A stretch of DNA of 64,000 nucleotides, taken from the NCBI GenBank assembly GCA_963822295.1, contig CAWGHD010000002.1, positions 620,001-684,000 of the forward strand, given 5' to 3'. This document shows, piece by piece, positions 59,568-64,000 of this stretch. The notes under the pieces were generated by a model. It was not told the origin of the DNA, made no database searches, and was given only the letters and a program-made list of their open reading frames with translations. A program made the translations under genes and the position numbers. The stretch comes from VRUE01 sp963822295 (GTDB lineage Bacteria > Actinomycetota > Thermoleophilia > Solirubrobacterales > 70-9). Position 1 is the first letter of the stretch. Each line of letters begins with the position of its first letter.

Positions 59568-60361
59568 TGCTGCGCGAGGGTTCCGGAGAGCCGCTCGTCC
59601 TCCTCCACGGCATCCTCTGCAGCGAGGGGGTCTGGCGGCACGTGGTGCCGCTGCTCGCCGCCGACCACGACGTGATCGCGCTGACCGCGGAGGGCCACCG
59701 CAGCGGTCCGGCGCCGGTCCGGAGCCCGGCGACGATCGAGACGCTGACCGACGCCGCCGAGCGCCAGCTCGACGAGCTCGGCCTCGACCGGGTCCACCTC
59801 GCCGGCAACTCGCTGGGCGGCTGGATGGCTCTCGAACTGGCCCGCCGCGGCCGCGCGAAGTCGGTCTGCGCCCTCTCGCCCGCGGGCTTCTGGGACGACG
59901 ACTGGGCCGAACGGGACCGGGTCTTCAAGCTGCTCCTCGGCTCCGTGCGCGACACCCGCCGCGGGCGGCGGATGCTGGGGGCGCTCGCGCGCTCGCCGCG
60001 CTTCCGGCGCTGGGCGCTGCGCGACGTCGCCGTCCACGGCGAGCGCGTCACCCGCGAGGACCTGCTCTGCAACGCCGACGACGTGATCGGCTGCGCCGTC
60101 GCCGAGGAGCTGATCGTCCCCGGCCACAGGCTGATGCCCCTCGAGCCGCCCTGCCCGGTGACCCTGGCCTGGGCGGCCGCCGACGTCCTCTTCCCGGTCG
60201 AGGCATATCGCGAGCGGGCCGGGGAGGTAGTGCCCGGCGCGAGGTTCCTCGTCCTCGAGGACGTCGGGCACATTCCGATGCTGGACGAGCCGCAGCTCGT
60301 CGCCGAGACGATCCGGGCGAGCGCCGAGCGCGCCTCTCCCTCCGCCTCCGTCGCCTCCTGA
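59567..60361 (+). CDS. Alpha/beta hydrolase
   Basis: A 264-residue hydrolase with oxyanion HG in VLLHGILCSEG, nucleophile serine in AGNSLGGWMALE, acid in AAADVLFPVE and histidine in EDVGHIPMLD. ATG 59567 with GGAGGG ten bases before is preferred; GTG 59549 is in frame. Coupled to the acetyltransferase gene. Substrate unknown; MhpC/lipase-like in appearance. Confidence 0.9.
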   Translation: MLREGSGEPLVLLHGILCSEGVWRHVVPLLAADHDVIALTAEGHRSGPAPVRSPATIETLTDAAERQLDELGLDRVHLAGNSLGGWMALELARRGRAKSVCALSPAGFWDDDWAERDRVFKLLLGSVRDTRRGRRMLGALARSPRFRRWALRDVAVHGERVTREDLLCNADDVIGCAVAEELIVPGHRLMPLEPPCPVTLAWAAADVLFPVEAYRERAGEVVPGARFLVLEDVGHIPMLDEPQLVAETIRASAERASPSASVAS

Positions 60362-60364
60362 CGC

Positions 60365-61039
60365 TCAGAGGCTGAAGTCGCGGACCTCGTCGAGGCGGAC
60401 GCGGCCGCCGACCTCGACCCGCCCGCCGCCGAGCGGTGCCGCGATCAGGACCGAGCCCCTGCCCTGGTGGATTGTCACGGGCCGGCCGAGGCGATCGCAG
60501 AGCACGATCGCGATCGAGCCGGTCGCCTCGTCCTCGGCGATCCCCGCCTCTTCGACGAAGCAGCGCGCCCGGATCGTCCCGGCGTCCTCGTCGATCCAGG
60601 CCCAGGCGTAGGCGGAGTCAGAGCCTGCGGGCGGGCCGTCCAGATCGCGCACCGCGGCGGGCGAGTCGAGCTCGACATAGTCGATCTCGAAGGCCCACTC
60701 GGGGCGCCCGGCGACGTGGGTCCCGGCCTCGTCGGTGCGCACGGCGACCTCGCCGGCCGGCGTCCGCAGGGCCTCGACCGGGGTCCCGGTCTCGGCCAGC
60801 AGCCAGGCCGTGCCGACCGTGGGGTGGCCGGCGAAGGGCAGCTCGAGGCCGGGGGTGAAGATCCGCATCCGTCCCGCCGCCCGGTCATCGACGAAGACGG
60901 TCTCGCTGTAGCCGAGCTCGGCCGCGACCGTCTGCCTGGCGTCCTCGGGCACCGCGGCGCCGTCGAGGAAGACGCCGAGCGGGTTGCCCCATTCGTCGTC
61001 CTCGTTGACGAAGACGCGGAGGACGTGGAGCTCGGGCAC
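60365..61039 (-). CDS. PhzF-family isomerase-like protein
   Basis: A 224-residue protein of the PhzF/diaminopimelate-epimerase fold. The catalytic glutamate lies in LGYSETVFVD; FTPGLELPFAGHPTVGTAWLL and EAGIAEDEATGSIAIVLCDRLG are family signatures. It is shorter than usual (260-300), mainly in the second half, so the substrate pocket may differ. GTG start. Not part of a phenazine cluster. Confidence 0.88.
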   Translation of the reverse strand: MPELHVLRVFVNEDDEWGNPLGVFLDGAAVPEDARQTVAAELGYSETVFVDDRAAGRMRIFTPGLELPFAGHPTVGTAWLLAETGTPVEALRTPAGEVAVRTDEAGTHVAGRPEWAFEIDYVELDSPAAVRDLDGPPAGSDSAYAWAWIDEDAGTIRARCFVEEAGIAEDEATGSIAIVLCDRLGRPVTIHQGRGSVLIAAPLGGGRVEVGGRVRLDEVRDFSL

Positions 61040-61109
61040 GCGCCGATCTTAGGCCCCAGGTGGGAAGATCGCAGCGTCCAGTTCGAGTTCTCTAACCGAG
61101 GGGGCGAAG

Positions 61110-61478
61110 GTGCCAGACGGAGACATGAAGCGGATCATCTCGAGGCGGGTGAAGGCGATCGTCGCGGTGCTCGCGGTCGGCGTCGCCGGCGTGGCGTGGA
61201 CCGGCTGCGGCGACGACGGCAACGAGACCAGCTCGCAGATCGAGCAGAACATCGAAGAGGGCTTCGACGAAGCGACCGACGCGGTCGACAGAGGCGTCGA
61301 AGAAGCGAAAGAAAGCCTCGAGGGAGTCAACGACAAAAACAAGAAGCAGATCGAAGAGGCCGAAAAAGAGCTCAAGGAAGGCATCGAAAAGGGCACAGAA
61401 GAAGCCCAGGAGGGCCTCGAAAAGGGCAAGGAGGAAGTCCAGAAGGGAATCGAGGAAGCCGAAAGCCAGACGCCCTAG
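61110..61478 (+). CDS. Coiled-coil putative lipoprotein
   Basis: A 122-residue exported protein. After a basic start and hydrophobic core (AIVAVLAVGVAGVAW) comes TGCGDDG, a near-lipobox. The mature part is one long charged helix built of 11-residue units (EEAKESLEG, EEAEKELKEGIEKG, EEVQKGIEEAE), like LEA or apolipoprotein helices. GTG 61110 has GAGGGGG five bases before; ATG 61125 is possible. Glu and Lys codons are mostly GAA/AAA/GAG mixed, A-richer than neighbours. May bind or span the envelope surface; unproven. Confidence 0.75.
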   Translation: MPDGDMKRIISRRVKAIVAVLAVGVAGVAWTGCGDDGNETSSQIEQNIEEGFDEATDAVDRGVEEAKESLEGVNDKNKKQIEEAEKELKEGIEKGTEEAQEGLEKGKEEVQKGIEEAESQTP

Positions 61479-62767
61479 GCGACGACCGTGGGGGGCGCCT
61501 CGGCGTTCTCCTCGCCGATCTCGACCGCGAGGGTCTCAACCACGCGCGGGTCGAACTGCGAGCCGGAGCAACGGCGCAGCTCCGCCAGCGCGTCCTCGGT
61601 GCTGCCGGCGCCACGGTACGGCCGTGGCGCCGTCAGCGCCGCGAAGGCGACCGCGACGGCGATGATCCGCGAGCCGAGCGGGATCGCCTCGCCGGCGAGC
61701 CCGTCCGGAAAGCCGGAGCCGTCCCAGTGCTCGGCGCTGGACCGGACCAGGCGGGCGACGGGCGCCAGCCCGGGGGCGGCGCCGATGATCTGCTCGCCGA
61801 CGACCGGCCGGTTGCGGATCATCGCCACCTCGTCCTGCGTGAGCGGCGTCTCTTTTTCGAGCACCGCCTCCGGCACGGCGAGCAGGCCGACGTCCTGGAG
61901 CTCCGCGGCGAGGGCGACGTCGTCGAGTTCCTCGCGGGCGAGGCCGAGCCGGCGGCTGAGGGAGATCGTCCGGTAGGTGACGATCCGGAGGTGCTCGCGA
62001 AGCTCGGGGCGGCGGGAGGCGAGGGCGGCCATCAGCACCGCGTGCGCCTGACGCCGGGCGGAGCGGTGCTGGCGCTGGTGGTGCGCCGCGAGCCGCTGGC
62101 CGGCGATCTGCATCGCGATCTCCGGGTCGTTGGCTTCGTCGGGGATCGCCACCTCGCCGTAGCTGCGCCCGATCATCAGGTCGCGCCCGTCGTCGTGGAG
62201 GGAGGCGGTGGCGGCGAGGACGATCTCACCCATCCGGCTGTCGCCGGAGGGCACCAGGAGGGCGAGGCGGCTGTCCTCGACCCGGTAGACGGTGCCGCCG
62301 AGCGGGGCGGCCGACTGGACGAGCAGGTGCGCGACGCGGCGCAGCAGCTCGTCGCCGGCGGCGTACCCGAAGCTGTCGTTGTAGGCCTGCAGCCCGTCGA
62401 GGTCGAAGAGCAGCAGGACCCGCCTGTCGCCCGGGCTCGCCAGCGCCATTTCGATGTCGGTCTGGAGCTGCAGCCGGTTGTTGAGGCCGGTGACCCGGTC
62501 GCTGAGCGCGTTGCGGGTGTGCTCCTCGAGCACCCCGTGCTGGCGGCGCGCGGTCTGCACCATCCAGACGAAGACGGTCCCGATCAGCGCCAGCGCCAGC
62601 CAGAAGACCCCCGCGGGGACCTTCTGCTGGAGGTGGTCGAAGACGAGCAGGGCGATCGCGACAACGGCGAACGCGACCGGGCCGGCGACGGATCGCCAGC
62701 CCCGCGGGCCGGTGATTTCAAACCAGATTTCCCGCAGGCGCTCTTCTATCGCGTCGAACCTGCCCAC
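61475..62767 (-). CDS. Degenerate GGDEF plus HD-GYP-like membrane protein
   Basis: A 430-residue protein. Two membrane spans (residues 28-80) precede a GGDEF-like domain (DRVTGLNNRLQLQTDIE, LLFDLDGLQAYNDSFGY) whose active-site loop is VEDSRLALL, so it cannot be a standard cyclase. The C-terminal HD-GYP-like domain keeps EHWDGSGFPDGLAGEAIP but has LQDVGL where HD is expected and SAEHW for HHERW, so metal binding is doubtful. Likely a c-di-GMP or signal-sensing protein without catalysis. GTG start. Overlaps the lipoprotein gene's 3' end by 4 bases. Confidence 0.85.
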   Translation of the reverse strand: MGRFDAIEERLREIWFEITGPRGWRSVAGPVAFAVVAIALLVFDHLQQKVPAGVFWLALALIGTVFVWMVQTARRQHGVLEEHTRNALSDRVTGLNNRLQLQTDIEMALASPGDRRVLLLFDLDGLQAYNDSFGYAAGDELLRRVAHLLVQSAAPLGGTVYRVEDSRLALLVPSGDSRMGEIVLAATASLHDDGRDLMIGRSYGEVAIPDEANDPEIAMQIAGQRLAAHHQRQHRSARRQAHAVLMAALASRRPELREHLRIVTYRTISLSRRLGLAREELDDVALAAELQDVGLLAVPEAVLEKETPLTQDEVAMIRNRPVVGEQIIGAAPGLAPVARLVRSSAEHWDGSGFPDGLAGEAIPLGSRIIAVAVAFAALTAPRPYRGAGSTEDALAELRRCSGSQFDPRVVETLAVEIGEENAEAPPTVVA

Positions 62768-62855
62768 GTTGCCTGTGTATCGACGCCTGAGGCGTTGGGC
62801 AAGAGCGGCGCGGACGATTGGTGTAATTCGCCCAGAATCGGGCCCGGGAGGACGC

Positions 62856-63632
62856 TCAGCGGACCCAGCAGTTACGGGCCAGGCTGCTGGTGATCCGCTG
62901 CCCGTTTGAGAAGGTGAAACTGCCCCGTGCGAGGGTGAAGATCGCGCCCGGGAACCCGGCGGGAGCCGCGCACTTCGCGCTCAGGAAGCTGCGTTCCTCA
63001 CCCTGGAATTCGTAACGGCGGCCAAAGGTGAGATCGATATCGGAGACGTAGCCGAGCTCGGAGGCGATCTTGGGGATGCGGGCGACGAAGATCGTCCCGA
63101 ATGTGCCGCTCTTCACCCGCACGATCCTGAAGGTGAGGACGAAGGCGACCTGCACCGGGCGCGACCCGTATATGTGCAGCAGGAGGGCCGGTTTGCCTTC
63201 CTTGCTCGAGTTGAAGGCGAGCGCGTCGCCGTCGACCAGCACCTTGTCGAGCCCCGGAAAGGCCACGACGGCTTTGAACTGGCCCTTGCCGACGCGCGAC
63301 CCCCCGCAGCGTTCGAGCGCCGTCTCCGAGGTCGTCGATTCGATTTCGGACCTCTCGCAGATCGGCAGCCCGCGGGTCGAGACCCGGCCGTAGCGATTGA
63401 CGGCGATCGCGATCTTGCGCACCTGCGGCGGCCGGTTGCCGTCGGCGGTCCCGATCGAGCCGCTCACCTGCATCGTCACCGGCGCGACCTCCTGGCGGGG
63501 CAGGTCCTTGGGCGCCAGTTTCCCGTCGAAGGCGAGGCGCAGGTTGCCCCGCTGCGTGAACTCGGCGCTGGCGAGGCCGGCGCAGGCAAGAGCCGTGATC
63601 GCGAGGCTGAGTGGGATTGCGATTCGTCTCAT
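62856..63632 (-). CDS. Secreted protein, paralogue B of a window family
   Basis: A 258-residue exported protein paralogous to the gene at 56206-57012. Signal peptide (IPLSLAITALACAGLASA) then LRLAFDGKLAPKDLPRQEVA, VRKIAIAVNRYGRVSTRGLP, ALAFNSS, SGTFGTIFVARIPKIASELGY. Both share the order of beta strands and paired cysteines. Function unknown. ATG start 63632. Confidence 0.82.
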   Translation of the reverse strand: MRRIAIPLSLAITALACAGLASAEFTQRGNLRLAFDGKLAPKDLPRQEVAPVTMQVSGSIGTADGNRPPQVRKIAIAVNRYGRVSTRGLPICERSEIESTTSETALERCGGSRVGKGQFKAVVAFPGLDKVLVDGDALAFNSSKEGKPALLLHIYGSRPVQVAFVLTFRIVRVKSGTFGTIFVARIPKIASELGYVSDIDLTFGRRYEFQGEERSFLSAKCAAPAGFPGAIFTLARGSFTFSNGQRITSSLARNCWVR

Positions 63633-63709
63633 GGCTCCAGAATTGATGTTACGCCGGGCCCGGCTGAGCTCAGCCCGCCGTTGTGTTGTGCCGGGATTAG
63701 GGTTCGGGC

Positions 63710-64000
63710 ATGGACATGGGCCTGAGCCGAGGGGCGGTCGAGTCGTGGGTCGCCGGCTACGAGCAGGCCTGGCGCTCCGCCGGGACCGGTTCGCTCGGCG
63801 AGCTCTTCGAGGAGGGGGCGGTCTACCGGATGTCTCCCTACGGGGAGCCGGCGACCGGCCTCGAGCAGATCGCCGCCCTCTGGGAGCGGGAGCGCGAGGG
63901 GCCCGACGAGGAGTTCGCGATGACCCGCGAGGTCGTCGCCGTCGAGGGTGAGACCGCGGTGGTCCGGGTCGAGGTCTCCTACGGCGACGGCGGCGAGTAC
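63710..64000 (+). CDS. NTF2/SnoaL-like protein, 3' end missing
   Basis: The first 97 codons of a SnoaL-like gene cut by the window edge: WVAGYEQAWRSAGTGSLGELFEEGAVYRMSPYGEPATGLEQIAAL, then VAVEGETAVVRVEVSYGDG. Cone-shaped NTF2 folds bind small ligands or act as isomerases; this one is unassigned. ATG 63710; ATG 63716 is also possible. Confidence 0.82.
   Translation, partial: MDMGLSRGAVESWVAGYEQAWRSAGTGSLGELFEEGAVYRMSPYGEPATGLEQIAALWEREREGPDEEFAMTREVVAVEGETAVVRVEVSYGDGGEY

Noticed and set aside
60365..61039. Phenazine biosynthesis cluster
   Set aside because: Only a PhzF-fold gene is present; neighbours are GNAT, hydrolase and a lipoprotein, so a phenazine role is not supported.
60467..62893. 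808-codon open frame on the plus strand
   Set aside because: It overlaps PhzF, the coiled-coil lipoprotein and the GGDEF/HD-GYP gene in other frames and has no protein family character.

Overview
This 64 kb window is a very GC-rich chromosome segment. It fits a deep-branching actinobacterium, most likely of class Thermoleophilia (Solirubrobacterales-like); that placement is an inference. The support is gene order and gene content. Two blocks keep orders known from Mycobacterium tuberculosis: alaS-ruvX-mltG-aroE ... aroC-aroK/B-aroQ-pepQ ... efp-nusB, and tlyA-nadK-recN-steA-mctB-pyrG ... xerD. The window also has an IscU-MnmA fusion and many exported proteins whose C-terminal modules I associate with this class. 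There is no rRNA, no CRISPR array and no recognisable transposase. Two tRNA genes are present.

Layout. 0-3.3 kb: 3' part of aspS, a small DUF2007-like gene, and a nuclease-like gene bracketed by a perfect 27-bp inverted repeat. 3.3-6.3 kb: the iscU-mnmA fusion convergent with an ECF sigma factor that carries its own zinc-finger/anti-sigma-like domain, hydrophobic segment and Gly-rich tail. 6.4-18.9 kb: alaS, ruvX, mltG and the shikimate genes aroE, aroC, aroK-aroB (fused) and aroQ, then pepQ; two tandem secreted beta-helix paralogues sit between aroE and aroC. 18.9-22.4 kb: a cassette of a diguanylate cyclase, an M42 peptidase, an SDR and a secreted protein separates pepQ from efp. 22.5-26.5 kb: efp-nusB-xseB-ispA-dxs, tightly overlapped, linking translation and transcription factors to isoprenoid precursor synthesis.

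26.5-32.4 kb is accessory. It contains three copies of an unexplained hairpin plus 19-nt-core element (two after dxs, one after a subtilase), small stress or regulatory genes and a large secreted subtilisin-like protease. 32.4-44.2 kb: tlyA-nadK-recN-steA-mctB-(MraY/WecA-like membrane transferase)-pyrG-M20 peptidase-DUF3866-xerD, ending in a 19-bp hairpin. 44.2-48.8 kb: mutM-recO-dgt-dnaG-tRNA-Asn, a DNA replication and repair block. 48.8-64 kb is again accessory: acyltransferase, glycosyltransferase, SDR, a redox lipoprotein with an Hpt protein, a CAU-anticodon tRNA followed by a small zinc-ribbon gene, secreted repeat/PKD proteins, P450, GNAT, alpha/beta hydrolase, PhzF, a coiled-coil lipoprotein, a degenerate GGDEF/HD-GYP protein and a truncated NTF2-like gene.

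The strongest candidates for something undescribed are the 27-bp inverted-repeat unit around the DUF559-type nuclease (2304-3293) and the three-copy hairpin/core element (26.6 and 32.1 kb). Two unusual protein architectures also merit attention: the self-contained ECF sigma/zinc-finger protein and the IscU-MnmA fusion lacking the third scaffold cysteine.
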